A stretch of DNA of 64,000 nt from Cryobacterium sp. Y50 (GTDB lineage: Bacteria; Actinomycetota; Actinomycetes; Actinomycetales; Microbacteriaceae), in contig NZ_PJJM01000090.1 of NCBI RefSeq assembly GCF_002929805.1, positions 1 to 64,000 of the forward strand. Direction: 5' to 3'. The position numbers were made by a program, and so were the translations under genes. Below are positions 1-8,972 of the stretch, piece after piece; position 1 is the stretch's first letter, and each line of letters opens with the position of its first letter. A model generated the notes under the pieces. The model did no database searches. It saw only the letters and a program-made list of their open reading frames with translations, and had not been told where the DNA came from.

Positions 1-50
1 CGCCGATCGAGTTTGAAATAATGGACCAACCGGCCTCACTCGCGGCCTAA

Positions 51-824
51 ATGAAGTGTCAACTAAACCTTCAGCAGTCCCAGCTTGGCTTGCCGGCAGC
101 CCCGGCGGTCCAGAACCGCACTGCATGGGCTTCGAACGCCGCACTCGACCAGCTCGGAATGCCCGACGCCACTGGCGGCGTCGTCACGGGTGCCGGGGCG
201 GAATTCGCCATTGCGGGCCGCATTCCAGTTCCCGACTACTTGCGCTTCCTCGAACCTCTGATCGTCGCCCCCCAGCAAATCGACTCTGACGACCCTCATA
301 CCGTCAGCATCCTCGTCGTGATCGCGGAACGCCCCGACCTTGTCTCCCCAGTCTCCCAAGTGGTCCTGTCGGTGCTGGCCGTCGACGATCCGACTAAAGT
401 TACGCTGACGACCAGCGAGGGCCTCGCCACCCTTCGCGCCCTCATCGAAGGCCAGCTTGGCAGCTTCGGCCGTAACCTCGTAATCGTTATATTCGCCCTC
501 ACCGCCTTGCTCGTAGCGGCGATCCTCTACGGTTTCGTGATGCTTCGCCGCAAGGATTTCGGACGCCGCCGCGCACTTGGCGCATCCCAAGGCCTGATCA
601 TTGGGCTGTTATTGACCCAGATGGCCTTCCTGAGTGGGATCGGTGCGGTCATCGGGTGCGCCGCGACTGCGATCAGCCTCGTCATTATTGGCGACCCACT
701 CCCTGGAATCGCGTTCTTCGTCGCCGTCAGCGTGCTCGCGATCGCCGTCGGCGTCATCGCCGCACTGTTACCCGCTAGCGTTGCCGCACGACGAGACCCC
801 CTCGCCGAGCTAAGAGTTCCGTGA
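51..824 (+). CDS. C-terminal part of an FtsX/MacB-type ABC transporter permease, probably a broken gene
   Basis: The 257-residue product has an extracytoplasmic stretch followed by three predicted membrane segments, at about 143-167, 183-209 and 217-243. Between the first two lies the RRKDFGRRRALGAS loop, and it ends in DPLAEL; both are typical of the last half of FtsX-family permeases. The first membrane helix and most of the extracytoplasmic domain expected of such a permease (about 380-420 residues) are absent. An in-frame TAA lies directly before the ATG at 51, and no ribosome-binding site precedes that ATG. Codons before the TAA remain open in the same frame to the window edge. I infer a nonsense-interrupted or 5'-truncated permease whose ATPase partner lies outside the window. 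An intact short protein cannot be excluded. Confidence 0.6.
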   Translation: MKCQLNLQQSQLGLPAAPAVQNRTAWASNAALDQLGMPDATGGVVTGAGAEFAIAGRIPVPDYLRFLEPLIVAPQQIDSDDPHTVSILVVIAERPDLVSPVSQVVLSVLAVDDPTKVTLTTSEGLATLRALIEGQLGSFGRNLVIVIFALTALLVAAILYGFVMLRRKDFGRRRALGASQGLIIGLLLTQMAFLSGIGAVIGCAATAISLVIIGDPLPGIAFFVAVSVLAIAVGVIAALLPASVAARRDPLAELRVP

Positions 825-1605
825 AGCCCTGGTTTCAGCGGCTTGCAGGGCACTAACGACGTTGATCCCTCCTACGGTGAGAGAGTCAGGCGTTGAGCGC
901 AGAGCATACACGTCAGCAGGGTGCGCAATCCGCAGCACCCGATACACATGGCTGGTAGACCCCATCGACCACGCGCAGAAAAGCGATTTCAACTTGGTAC
1001 AGGACCAATCCCGTTCCTCCGCTCGGCGGCCGAAGAAGGCCCGCTCCCGGTGAGTCTGAGCAAGGGAAGTCTGCTGTCCGCCGACCTCCCATGGGCAACC
1101 GCCGCACCATCAGCCGAACCAGGGGCGCTGGAAATGGTCGTCGCCGCTTGCCCAGCCCGACATGAAGCCCGATCAAGCGAGCGTCTAGCACGACAACCTA
1201 TCCAAACCAATTGAGCCGACGAGCCCCCTCGTTAGGCGAGCGACCAGCCGGTTGTGCAGGCGTGTGCTGACATTTGTGCAATCGTGAACGGAAAATGACA
1301 CGCTCGCTACGCGACGTGGGGTGAAACAGAACGGTGGCATGCCACGATCGGTTCGCTGGAGTGTGGCCGCAGCGACAGCTGAACTGTGCGCATTGAATCG
1401 ACACGAAACCGACTGAAAGCCGAAGATCTCAAGGTGGGGGTCAGGTCGAGCATGACTCCACGATTTCGATCGTGGATTTTCTCGACAAGGCGAACGCGGA
1501 TGGCCTGTGTGGGAACGTTCACTGCTCAGCGCTCCGACGAGCGCGGGCGGCTACCCTAGACTGACATCGACGCTGGCCTCGGCCGCGTCACCCGATCACT
1601 GCTAA
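825..1605. other. Gene-poor stretch of about 780 bp with one terminator-like hairpin
   Basis: No open frame here has the codon pattern, length or start signal of a gene; the available frames are 60-97 codons and overlap on both strands. The only structured signal is the UUCG hairpin at 1457-1480, listed separately. The stretch separates the permease fragment from the GAF regulator and may be decayed coding sequence plus the regulator's promoter, but I could not place a convincing promoter. Confidence 0.5.
1457..1480 (+). terminator. Hairpin with UUCG loop and T-tract
   Basis: Perfect 8-bp stem TCCACGAT / ATCGTGGA closed by a TTCG tetraloop and followed by TTTT. This is a compact intrinsic-terminator shape on the plus strand. 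No gene is recognised immediately upstream, so what it terminates is unclear. Confidence 0.5.
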
Positions 1606-1620
1606 TGGAGGCAGACGCTC

Positions 1621-2985
1621 ATGGGATACGGCTTGAAGAGTTCGTCGTCGGTCCCGACCGGCGACGCGCGGGAGAGCATTGTCGCCCTGGAGCGGGCCCA
1701 CGAATCCGCCATCACCGATCGGGTCTTTCAATCCGGGGTGCGCCAGCTCGTGCAGGACTCCTGGCAGCGTTCCCTGTCGCTGCGCCTCGACCCGTCGAGT
1801 GTGGCTCCCGAGCGGGCGCTGACCGACGGCGAATTGCGCGACCTGCGCAATCAGCATCCGCTCGCCGCGGTCTTGCCGGTCGTGCATAACCTGCTCATCC
1901 GCCACGCGACCGATGCCGAGCTGATCGTTGCTATCGGTGACGAATCGGGTCGACTGCTCTGGATCGACGGCGATCGGGTGCTTCGCCGCCGGGTTGAGGA
2001 GATGCTCTTCGTCGAGGGCGCCGACTGGTCGGAAAGCCGGGTCGGCACGAGCGCACCGGGAACGGCGCTCGCCCTCGACCGCGGAATCCAGATCTGGCGA
2101 GCCGAGCACTTCAACACTCTTGCGCACCCGTGGAGCTGCACGGCCGTGCCGATCCACGACCCGGACACCGGCAAGATCCTCGGGGTCATCGATATCACCG
2201 GCGGCGACCAGGCTGTCGCGCCACAAACTCTGCCGCTGGTCGAGGCTGCCGTCGCCGCGATGGAAGCGGAGCTGCGCATCCAACGACTCGACCGGCCGGC
2301 CGATTCACCGCTTGCCCAGCGGTCGCGGGCATCGATGTCGGTGAGTGTGCCGCGACTGGTGCCGGCCGGTCTGAGCGTGCTCGGTACCGATCACGGCCAG
2401 CTGCACTGCGCCAGCAGCACAGTGGATGCCTCGCCACGCCACACCGAAATTCTCACGCTCCTGGCCTGGCACCGCGAAGGACTATCCGCCGATCGCCTGG
2501 CCAGCTTTCTATCGGACCAAGACACGGCGGTGGAGACGCTGCGCGCCGAAATGGTGCGGGTACGCAAAGTGCTCGCGCTCCTCGACTCCCCCATCATGAT
2601 CACTTCCCGCCCGTATCGGCTGGAATCCAAACTCGAGCTAGATGCCCAACGCGTGCTTGCCTTTCTGGAACGCGGCGCCCACCGCGTCGCCCTCGGCGCC
2701 TACCGCGGGGCTGTACTGCCGGGATCGTCAGCCCCCGGCATCGTCGAAATTCGCCAGGAAGTGAGCAGTCGGCTGCGCGAAGCGCTGCTCGCCGATGCAT
2801 CAGTCGATTTGCTGCTCAGCTACGCGCGCACCGAAGAAGCCACCTGGGACACCGAGGTGTGGCGTGCCTGCCAAGAGCTGCTCCCGGCCCGTTCACCCAA
2901 ACGCGCAATGGTCGTGGCGCATCTGGCACGCATTGAAGACGAAATCGGTGGGCATTGCAACATTCTGCAACGTTCCCGCTCTTAG
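1621..2985 (+). CDS. GAF-domain transcriptional regulator of the adjacent aldehyde dehydrogenase
   Basis: The 454-residue protein has a GAF-like sensory domain at roughly residues 85-215, containing the [13 protein letters not shown] and GVIDITG stretches typical of AcoR-type regulators. A C-terminal part (about 275-440) resembles a winged-helix plus helical activator domain. It has no sigma-54 AAA+ domain, so it is the actinobacterial GAF form rather than a full AcoR. GGAGG at 1607-1611, nine bases before the ATG, supports the start. The gene lies 58 bp upstream of, and codirectional with, an aldehyde dehydrogenase and a DUF779 gene, an arrangement known from many actinobacteria. I infer that it senses an alcohol/aldehyde-related ligand and activates that pair. 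The ligand cannot be read from sequence. Confidence 0.8.
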   Translation: MGYGLKSSSSVPTGDARESIVALERAHESAITDRVFQSGVRQLVQDSWQRSLSLRLDPSSVAPERALTDGELRDLRNQHPLAAVLPVVHNLLIRHATDAELIVAIGDESGRLLWIDGDRVLRRRVEEMLFVEGADWSESRVGTSAPGTALALDRGIQIWRAEHFNTLAHPWSCTAVPIHDPDTGKILGVIDITGGDQAVAPQTLPLVEAAVAAMEAELRIQRLDRPADSPLAQRSRASMSVSVPRLVPAGLSVLGTDHGQLHCASSTVDASPRHTEILTLLAWHREGLSADRLASFLSDQDTAVETLRAEMVRVRKVLALLDSPIMITSRPYRLESKLELDAQRVLAFLERGAHRVALGAYRGAVLPGSSAPGIVEIRQEVSSRLREALLADASVDLLLSYARTEEATWDTEVWRACQELLPARSPKRAMVVAHLARIEDEIGGHCNILQRSRS

Positions 2986-3043
2986 AGTCGAAGCAGGTCG
3001 CAGCTTTGCGAATCCGACACCGTCGTCGATATACAGGAGTGAC

Positions 3044-4567
3044 ATGACCGTCTATGCAGTACCCGGAACACCCGGCTCCAAAGTTACCTTCAAGTCGCGG
3101 TACGAGAACTGGATCGGCGGCGAATGGGTCGCCCCGGTCAAGGGCCAGTACTTCGAAAACATCACCCCGGTCACCGGCAAGCCGTTCGCCGAGGTGGCTC
3201 GCGGAACCGCCAAGGACATCGAGTTGGCTCTCGACGCCGCGCACAAGGTGGCACCGGCCTGGGGCAAGACCAGCCCCGCCGAACGCGCTGCCGTGCTCAA
3301 CAAAATCGCCGACATCATCGACGCCAACACCGAAATGCTCGCCGTCGCCGAAACTTGGGATAACGGCAAGGCTATTCGCGAGACGCTCAACGCCGACATC
3401 CCTCTCGCCGCCGACCACTTTCGCTACTTCGCCTCTGCGATCCGCGCCCAGGACGGCGACCACGCCCAGCTCGACGGCGACACCGTCTCATACCAGTTTC
3501 ACGAACCGCTCGGCGTCGTCGGCCAGATCATCCCCTGGAACTTTCCCATTCTGATGGCTGTCTGGAAGCTCGCCCCGGCCCTCGCCGCTGGCAACGCGAT
3601 CGTGCTCAAGCCCGCCGAGCAGACCCCGGTTTCGATTCTCGTGCTGTTGGAACTCATCGGCGACATCCTTCCACCTGGCGTCGTCAACGTGGTCAACGGT
3701 TTCGGCCTGGAGGCCGGCAAGCCGCTCGCCTCGAGCAACCGCATCCGCAAGATCGCCTTCACCGGTGAGACCACGACCGGCCGCCTCATTTTGCAGTACG
3801 CCTCGGCCAACATCATCCCCTCAACCGTCGAACTCGGCGGTAAAAGCCCGAACATCTTTTTCAGCGACGTCGCCCAAGAGAAGGATGCCTTCTACGACAA
3901 AGCCCAAGAAGGCTTCGTGCTGTTCGCCCTCAACCAGGGCGAGATCTGCACGGCCCCGAGCCGTGCGCTGCTGCAGAAGTCGATCTATGACAGCTTCCTC
4001 GGCGACGCCGTCACCCGCGCCGGGAAGATCATCCAGGGCAACCCGCTGGACACTGATACCCAGATGGGTGCACAGGCCAGCAATGACCAGCTTGAGAAGA
4101 TCCTCGCGTACATTGACATCGGTACCAAGGAGGGTGCCAAGCTAGCCCTCGGCGGCGAACGCGTCGATCTCGGCGGCGACCTCACCGACGGCTATTACGT
4201 ACAGCCGACCATCTTCGAGGGCCACAACAAGATGCGGCTGTTCCAGGAGGAGATCTTTGGACCGGTGCTCGCCGTGACGAGTTTCACCGACTACGACGAC
4301 GCCATCTCGATCGCCAACGACACCATCTACGGCCTGGGCGCCGGGGTCTGGTCGCGCAACGGCAACGTCGCCTACCGGGCCGGCCGTGACATTCAGGCCG
4401 GTCGCGTTTGGGTTAATAACTATCACTCCTATCCGGCCGGAGCAGCTTTCGGAGGCTACAAGAGCTCCGGAATCGGCCGCGAAAACAACAAGCTCGCCCT
4501 CGGTCACTATCAGCAGACCAAAAACCTGCTCGTGTCATACTCCGAGAACAAGCTCGGCTTCTTCTAA
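3044..4567 (+). CDS. NAD-dependent aldehyde dehydrogenase (AldB/ExaC-like)
   Basis: The 507-residue soluble enzyme would oxidise an aldehyde, plausibly acetaldehyde, to the acid with NAD(P)+. The ALDH signatures are intact: the PWNFP cofactor-pocket motif, VELGGKSPN with general base Glu263, and the nucleophile Cys302 in [11 protein letters not shown]. The frame is open about 83 codons further upstream, but that stretch overlaps the end of the regulator. The ATG at 3044, preceded by AGGAG at 3035-3039, fits the family length. The DUF779 gene follows after a hairpin. The neighbouring GAF regulator probably controls it. Family assignment is firm; substrate is inferred from context. Confidence 0.93.
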   Translation: MTVYAVPGTPGSKVTFKSRYENWIGGEWVAPVKGQYFENITPVTGKPFAEVARGTAKDIELALDAAHKVAPAWGKTSPAERAAVLNKIADIIDANTEMLAVAETWDNGKAIRETLNADIPLAADHFRYFASAIRAQDGDHAQLDGDTVSYQFHEPLGVVGQIIPWNFPILMAVWKLAPALAAGNAIVLKPAEQTPVSILVLLELIGDILPPGVVNVVNGFGLEAGKPLASSNRIRKIAFTGETTTGRLILQYASANIIPSTVELGGKSPNIFFSDVAQEKDAFYDKAQEGFVLFALNQGEICTAPSRALLQKSIYDSFLGDAVTRAGKIIQGNPLDTDTQMGAQASNDQLEKILAYIDIGTKEGAKLALGGERVDLGGDLTDGYYVQPTIFEGHNKMRLFQEEIFGPVLAVTSFTDYDDAISIANDTIYGLGAGVWSRNGNVAYRAGRDIQAGRVWVNNYHSYPAGAAFGGYKSSGIGRENNKLALGHYQQTKNLLVSYSENKLGFF

Positions 4568-4629
4568 ACCGAACCGCTAGACCAATGGATGCTCACCCGT
4601 TCGATGGGAGTTCACTGAAGGTCTGGCCT

Positions 4630-4672
4630 GGGGGCTGTCGACGACGTAACGTCGGAGACAGCCCCCTTCTTC
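4630..4672 (+). terminator. Terminator or attenuator between aldehyde dehydrogenase and DUF779 gene
   Basis: Ten-bp perfect stem GGGGGCTGTC (4630-4639) / GACAGCCCCC (4657-4666), with a smaller inner CGAC/GTCG pairing and followed by TTCTT. It may set a lower level of the downstream DUF779 gene rather than stop all transcription. Confidence 0.65.
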
Positions 4673-4707
4673 AGCAGAAAGGTCCGTCCTCAGCAGAAAG
4701 GTCCGTC
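4671..4707 (+). repeat. Tandem duplication carrying the DUF779 ribosome-binding site
   Basis: An 18-nt unit beginning TCAGCAGAAAGG and ending GTC occurs twice (4671-4688 and 4690-4707, period 19), ending one base before the DUF779 ATG at 4709. Each copy carries the only Shine-Dalgarno-like AAAGG, so the binding site is duplicated. Confidence 0.8.
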
Positions 4708-4708
4708 A

Positions 4709-5149
4709 ATGTCGACTCCCACAATAACCGCATCGGTCACGATCGCCGGTGAAACCATCCCTCGCGTCGAGCTCAGACCCGTTGCTGTTGACCTTCTCCG
4801 CAGCCTGTGGGAGGAGTACGGCCCGCTCATGTTTCACCAGTCCGGCGGCTGCTGTGATGGCAGTTCGCCGATGCTGTTCATGGCCGGCGAATTCATCACC
4901 TCCGACCAAGACGTGCGGCTCGGCCAGTTCGATCTCGCGCCGACCGGCGGGCCAGCCCAGCCGCTCGACTTTTGGATGTCGATCGAACAGTTCAACTACT
5001 GGAGCCACACCTTTCTCACCGTCGCCGTGGTGCCCGGCCGCGGCAGCGGCTTCAGCGCCGAGGCCCCGCGCGGCGTGCGCTTTCTCATCCGTTCCGAGCT
5101 CATGACCACGATCACCCCGTTCGCCGGTCCCGCAGCTATCCCCGCGTAG
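4709..5149 (+). CDS. DUF779 domain protein linked to aldehyde dehydrogenase
   Basis: The 146-residue soluble protein matches DUF779 along its length. It has the conserved core MFHQSGGCCDGSSPM at about 47-61 with its Cys pair, and GVRFLIRSE near the C terminus. DUF779 genes are almost always found beside an aldehyde dehydrogenase of the type present here; their biochemical role is not established. The Cys-rich core could bind metal or act in redox, which is inference. The ATG at 4709 is preceded by a duplicated weak binding site. It ends 72 bp before the stop of the convergent aroB. Confidence 0.85.
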   Translation: MSTPTITASVTIAGETIPRVELRPVAVDLLRSLWEEYGPLMFHQSGGCCDGSSPMLFMAGEFITSDQDVRLGQFDLAPTGGPAQPLDFWMSIEQFNYWSHTFLTVAVVPGRGSGFSAEAPRGVRFLIRSELMTTITPFAGPAAIPA

Positions 5150-5221
5150 CGTCCCGTCCACCGCCGCCGAGCAGTGAGTGGCAAAGCCATAGCTTCCGCG
5201 CCGTGGGAAAAGGTGATGCTG

Positions 5222-6340
5222 CTACTGCCCGATGGCCTGGTACGCGCTAAACAGCAACGAGGCATCCGGGCCTTCGAGGATGGTGGCCTTGCCCACATCG
5301 TCGAGTACCACGAAGCGCAGCATGCCGCTACGGGTCTTCTTGTCGCGCTGCATGGTAGCGAGCAGGGTGGGCCACCGACCCACCGGGTAGCTGGTCGGCA
5401 GGGTCAGCGATTCGAGGATGCTGCGGTGCCGGTCGACGGCCTCGACCGAGAGCCGGCCGCTCAGGGCGGCCAGTTCCGCCGCGAACATCATGCCAACGGC
5501 GACGGCAGCGCCGTGGCGCCAGCCATAGCGTTCGGCGTGTTCGACCGCGTGGCCGAGGGTGTGACCGTAGTTGAGGATCTCGCGCAGGCCGGCTTCCTTG
5601 AAGTCCTCCCCCACGATGCGCGCTTTCATGGCGATCGACAGTTCGATCAGACGACGGAATTCGGGGGTGGTCGGGTCGGTGGCGCGCTCGACATCCGCTT
5701 CGATGATGTCGAGAATCTCGGGAACCTGAATAAAGCCGGCCTTGACGATTTCGGCGAAGCCGGCGAGGATTTCGTTTTTCGGCAGGGCATCGAGCAGGTC
5801 GAGGTCGCACAATACTGCGGCGGGCGCGTAGAAGGTGCCGACGAGATTCTTGCCCTCGGCGGTATTGATACCGTTCTTACCGCCAATGGCCGCATCGACC
5901 ATGCCGAGCACGCTCGTGGGAATCTGCACGAGCTTCACGCCGCGCAGCCAGGTCGCGGCCACGAAACCGGCGAGGTCGGTGACGGCACCGCCACCGAGCC
6001 CGATCACGGCGTCGGTGCGGCTGAAGTCGGACTGACCCATGACCCCCCAGCAGAACGCGGCGACCTCGACCCGTTTAGCTGCTTCCGCGTCGGGAATCTC
6101 GGCTAGCAGAACCTCGGCGTAGGTTTCGAGCAGGCTGTCACGCAGGGCGACAGCGCGGGCGCCGACGGTCGAGGTGTGCACGATGAGCACCTTGTTGACA
6201 CCGGTTCCAAGCTGCTCGGCGACGGTATTGACCAGGCCACGCCCTACGCTGACCGGATAACTGTCGACCCCAGTCACGGTGATCACGGTAGTACTGGTCT
6301 GTTCGATCATCTGTGTTGTCCCTGACTTCTCAATCATCAT
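5222..6340 (-). CDS. aroB: 3-dehydroquinate synthase
   Basis: The 372-residue cytoplasmic enzyme converts DAHP to 3-dehydroquinate, step two of the shikimate pathway, using NAD and a divalent metal. GGGAVTDLAGFVAATWLRG is the dinucleotide/substrate-site signature, followed by KNGINTAEGKN and the metal-ligand histidines in NYGHTLGHAVEH. The first ATG overlaps the end of aroK by 11 bp; a later ATG at 6310 is also possible and would give 362 residues. It is the last gene of the aroE-aroC-aroK-aroB run, so four consecutive shikimate steps or near-steps are translated together. Confidence 0.95.
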   Translation of the reverse strand: MMIEKSGTTQMIEQTSTTVITVTGVDSYPVSVGRGLVNTVAEQLGTGVNKVLIVHTSTVGARAVALRDSLLETYAEVLLAEIPDAEAAKRVEVAAFCWGVMGQSDFSRTDAVIGLGGGAVTDLAGFVAATWLRGVKLVQIPTSVLGMVDAAIGGKNGINTAEGKNLVGTFYAPAAVLCDLDLLDALPKNEILAGFAEIVKAGFIQVPEILDIIEADVERATDPTTPEFRRLIELSIAMKARIVGEDFKEAGLREILNYGHTLGHAVEHAERYGWRHGAAVAVGMMFAAELAALSGRLSVEAVDRHRSILESLTLPTSYPVGRWPTLLATMQRDKKTRSGMLRFVVLDDVGKATILEGPDASLLFSAYQAIGQ

Positions 6341-6851
6341 TTCTTTCTTGTACCCAGTTCACGATCTCGTCGGCAATGCCGGTGATCGGTCGGTTGGAGG
6401 TGTCCAGGCGAATCGTCGCGAGGGCCTCATAGGTGGGGCGGCGCAGGTTGTAGATGCGCTCCCAGTCGTTGATACCGCCGACCAGGAGCGGCCGTTTACT
6501 GCCGCCGAGGCGGGCCTGCACGGCCGCGGTGGTCACGCTGAGGTAAACCACCGTCGCAGATTCGAGGTCGCCCTGCGTCTCGGCGTGCAGCACGGCGCCC
6601 CCGCCGAGGGAGATGACGGCCGGCTCGCCGAGGGCCCAATCCACGGCTTCGCGTTCGACGATGCGAAAGTACTCTTCGCCCTCGCGCGCGAAGATCTCCG
6701 GAATTGGGCCGTAGCTTTCGACGATGCGCTTGTCAGTGTCGATGAACGGCAAATTCAGGTCGCGCGCCACTCGACGACCGATCTTGGTCTTGCCGGCTGC
6801 CATCGGACCAATGAACACGATCGGCAGCAAGGCGTTCCGCAGGGTCAGCAT
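6330..6851 (-). CDS. aroK: Shikimate kinase
   Basis: The 173-residue NMP-kinase-fold enzyme phosphorylates shikimate with ATP. Walker A GPMAAGKT is at residues 15-22, the shikimate-binding FIDTDK follows, and GGGAV lies mid-protein. The frame is open to 7127, but that extension lies inside aroC. The ATG at 6851, 13 bp downstream of the aroC stop, gives the usual length and is chosen here. It overlaps aroB by 11 bp. Confidence 0.93.
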   Translation of the reverse strand: MLTLRNALLPIVFIGPMAAGKTKIGRRVARDLNLPFIDTDKRIVESYGPIPEIFAREGEEYFRIVEREAVDWALGEPAVISLGGGAVLHAETQGDLESATVVYLSVTTAAVQARLGGSKRPLLVGGINDWERIYNLRRPTYEALATIRLDTSNRPITGIADEIVNWVQERNDD

Positions 6852-6864
6852 CGCATCGGCCTGT

Positions 6865-8073
6865 CTACAGCGACGCGTCGCTCGACGCGCCCGTGCGCAG
6901 GTTCGCCGGAATGTTGGCGAGGTACGACTCCAGGTTGCGACGGGTCTCCTCGATCGAGTCTCCGCCGAACTTCTCCAGCACCGAGTTCGCAAGCACGAGT
7001 GCCACCATGGCCTCGGCCACGACGCCGGCTGCTGGAACCGCGCAGACGTCGGAGCGTTGGTGGTGCGCCGGTGCCGGCTCACTCGTGGCGACATCGACGG
7101 TGCGCAACGCCCGCGGAATGGTCGCAATCGGCTTCATGCCGGCGCGCACGCGCAGCACGGTTCCGGTACTCATGCCGCCCTCGGTACCGCCGGCCTTGTC
7201 GCTGACTCGCTGAATGGCGCCATCCGCTTGAACGAGTTCGTCGTGCGCCTCTGAGCCGCGGCGGCGCGTGGTCTCGAAGCCGTCACCGACCTCGACCCCT
7301 TTGATCGCCTGGATTCCCATGAGCGCGGCGGCCAGCTGCGAATCCAGTCGGCGATCCCAGTGCACGAAGGAGCCGAGCCCGGGGGGAAGGTTGTAGGCAA
7401 GCACCTCAACGACGCCGCCGAGGGTGTCGCCGTCCTGGTGGGCAGCATCCACTTCAGCCACCATCAGAGCGGATGTCGCGGCGTCGAAACAGCGCAGCAG
7501 ATCGGCATCGAGCGTGTCGACGTCCCCAGGCTCAGGAATCGGCGCGCCGTCGGGCACGCGTACCGGCCCGATGGCGATGGTGTGACTGACCAGGTGAATT
7601 CCGAGTTCGTTCAGGAACGAGCGGGCGACGGCGCCGAGCGCCACGCGGGCGGCGGTCTCGCGGGCGCTCGCGCGCTCCAGCACGGGGCGCGCCTCGTCAA
7701 AACCGTACTTCTGCATGCCGGCGAGGTCGGCGTGCCCGGGGCGGGGGCGGGTCAATGGTGCCCCACGGCCACGGCTCAGGGTGGCCGGGTCAACCGGCGC
7801 CGCACTCATCACATCGACCCATTTGGGCCATTCCGAGTTGCCGATACGCAGTGCGACCGGGCCGCCGAGGGTGAAGCCGTGCCGTACGCCGCCTGAGAGA
7901 GTGAGCTCGTCCTCTTCAAATTTCATGCGCACACCCCGGCCGTAGCCGAGTTTGCGGCGCGCGAGATCGAGGCGGATCGAATCAAGGGTGACCGGGATTC
8001 CTGCGGGCAAACCCTCGACAATAGCGATGAGTTCGGGGCCGTGGGATTCTCCGGCGGTGAGCCAACGAAGCAT
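6865..8073 (-). CDS. aroC: Chorismate synthase
   Basis: The 402-residue FMN-dependent enzyme converts EPSP to chorismate, the last common step of aromatic biosynthesis. The N terminus has the GESHG signature at residues 8-12. The [17 protein letters not shown] block and EGGMSTG near the C-terminal third are also conserved. The length is normal for actinobacteria. It starts five bases after the aroE stop and is followed by aroK after 13 bp, so it sits mid-operon. Confidence 0.95.
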   Translation of the reverse strand: MLRWLTAGESHGPELIAIVEGLPAGIPVTLDSIRLDLARRKLGYGRGVRMKFEEDELTLSGGVRHGFTLGGPVALRIGNSEWPKWVDVMSAAPVDPATLSRGRGAPLTRPRPGHADLAGMQKYGFDEARPVLERASARETAARVALGAVARSFLNELGIHLVSHTIAIGPVRVPDGAPIPEPGDVDTLDADLLRCFDAATSALMVAEVDAAHQDGDTLGGVVEVLAYNLPPGLGSFVHWDRRLDSQLAAALMGIQAIKGVEVGDGFETTRRRGSEAHDELVQADGAIQRVSDKAGGTEGGMSTGTVLRVRAGMKPIATIPRALRTVDVATSEPAPAHHQRSDVCAVPAAGVVAEAMVALVLANSVLEKFGGDSIEETRRNLESYLANIPANLRTGASSDASL

Positions 8074-8078
8074 GATTC

Positions 8079-8972
8079 CTATCTTTCCACAGCATCGTGC
8101 TGGCCAGCGTCACCCGGGGTAGCGTCGCGGGTTAGGGCACTGCGCATGGCGGCGAGCACGTCCGGCTCGCTGGGGAGTGGTTCGAAGGGGTCTGCGGTCA
8201 CGAAGACCCGTACCTGGATGAGCGCCTGATGCAGCAGCATGCCCAGACCGTTCAATACGGTTCCGCCGGCCGATTCCCATGAGATGGCCACCGCGCTCGG
8301 CCACGGCGAGTAGGCAACGTCGAACAGCGTCGTGCGCTCGCGCAGCTCGAGCGGCAGCGTGGTCGGCAGCACCGTCCCACCGGGCAGCGTGCTGATCACA
8401 AGGTCGCTGCCGGTGCCGGCGGACCCGCTGAAATCACCGAGGTCGACGACGACTCCGAGCGACCGGCCGAGTTCAACGAGCGACTGCGCCTTCGTGAGGT
8501 CGCGCACGAGCACGCTGACGAACTCAGCTCCAAGTTCCGCGGCGGCCATCAGAGCAGATGCCGCTGTCGCGCCGGCTCCGAGCAGAGTCACGTGCTTAGC
8601 CCGGGAGACGCCGCCTTCGGCCAACGCTCGCACCAGACCAGCGACATCCGTGTTGTAGCCCGTGAGAGTGCCTCGCCCAGCAACCTGACGTAGTAGCACT
8701 GTGTTGACCGACCCGGTCAGCTGTGCGACCCGGTCGCAGTCGTCAATGAAGGGCAACACCTCGTGTTTGAGCGGCATGGTGAGCGAAAGCCCACGCCAGT
8801 CCGGCCCGACGGAGCTCAGAAACATGGCGAGCAATCCGGCCTTCACCTCGACGGCGTCGTAGGACCAGTCGAGGCCCAGCTGCCGGTAGGCGGCCCGGTG
8901 CAGCAGCGGCGAACGGGAATGTTTGATTGGTGAGCCGAGCACCGCGAGCCGATTTGACGTGGCATTATCCAT
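8079..8972 (-). CDS. aroE: Shikimate dehydrogenase
   Basis: The 297-residue enzyme reduces 3-dehydroshikimate to shikimate. The substrate-binding SPIKHSRSP is at 14-22 and the catalytic lysine region MPLKHE at 66-71 (Lys69). A Rossmann motif [10 protein letters not shown] follows in the second half. The Arg-containing NADP loop is less obvious than in E. coli, which fits the actinobacterial form of the family. The start overlaps the 3' end of mltG by 8 bp, so the two are translationally linked. Confidence 0.92.
   Translation of the reverse strand: MDNATSNRLAVLGSPIKHSRSPLLHRAAYRQLGLDWSYDAVEVKAGLLAMFLSSVGPDWRGLSLTMPLKHEVLPFIDDCDRVAQLTGSVNTVLLRQVAGRGTLTGYNTDVAGLVRALAEGGVSRAKHVTLLGAGATAASALMAAAELGAEFVSVLVRDLTKAQSLVELGRSLGVVVDLGDFSGSAGTGSDLVISTLPGGTVLPTTLPLELRERTTLFDVAYSPWPSAVAISWESAGGTVLNGLGMLLHQALIQVRVFVTADPFEPLPSEPDVLAAMRSALTRDATPGDAGQHDAVER

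Noticed and set aside
913..1404. Short frames on both strands in the gene-poor stretch
   Set aside because: No start signals, no family features, and mutually overlapping.
2130..2936. 268-codon plus-strand frame within the regulator gene
   Set aside because: Arg/Pro/Ala-rich product without motifs, lying inside a gene with intact domains; a typical high-GC shadow.
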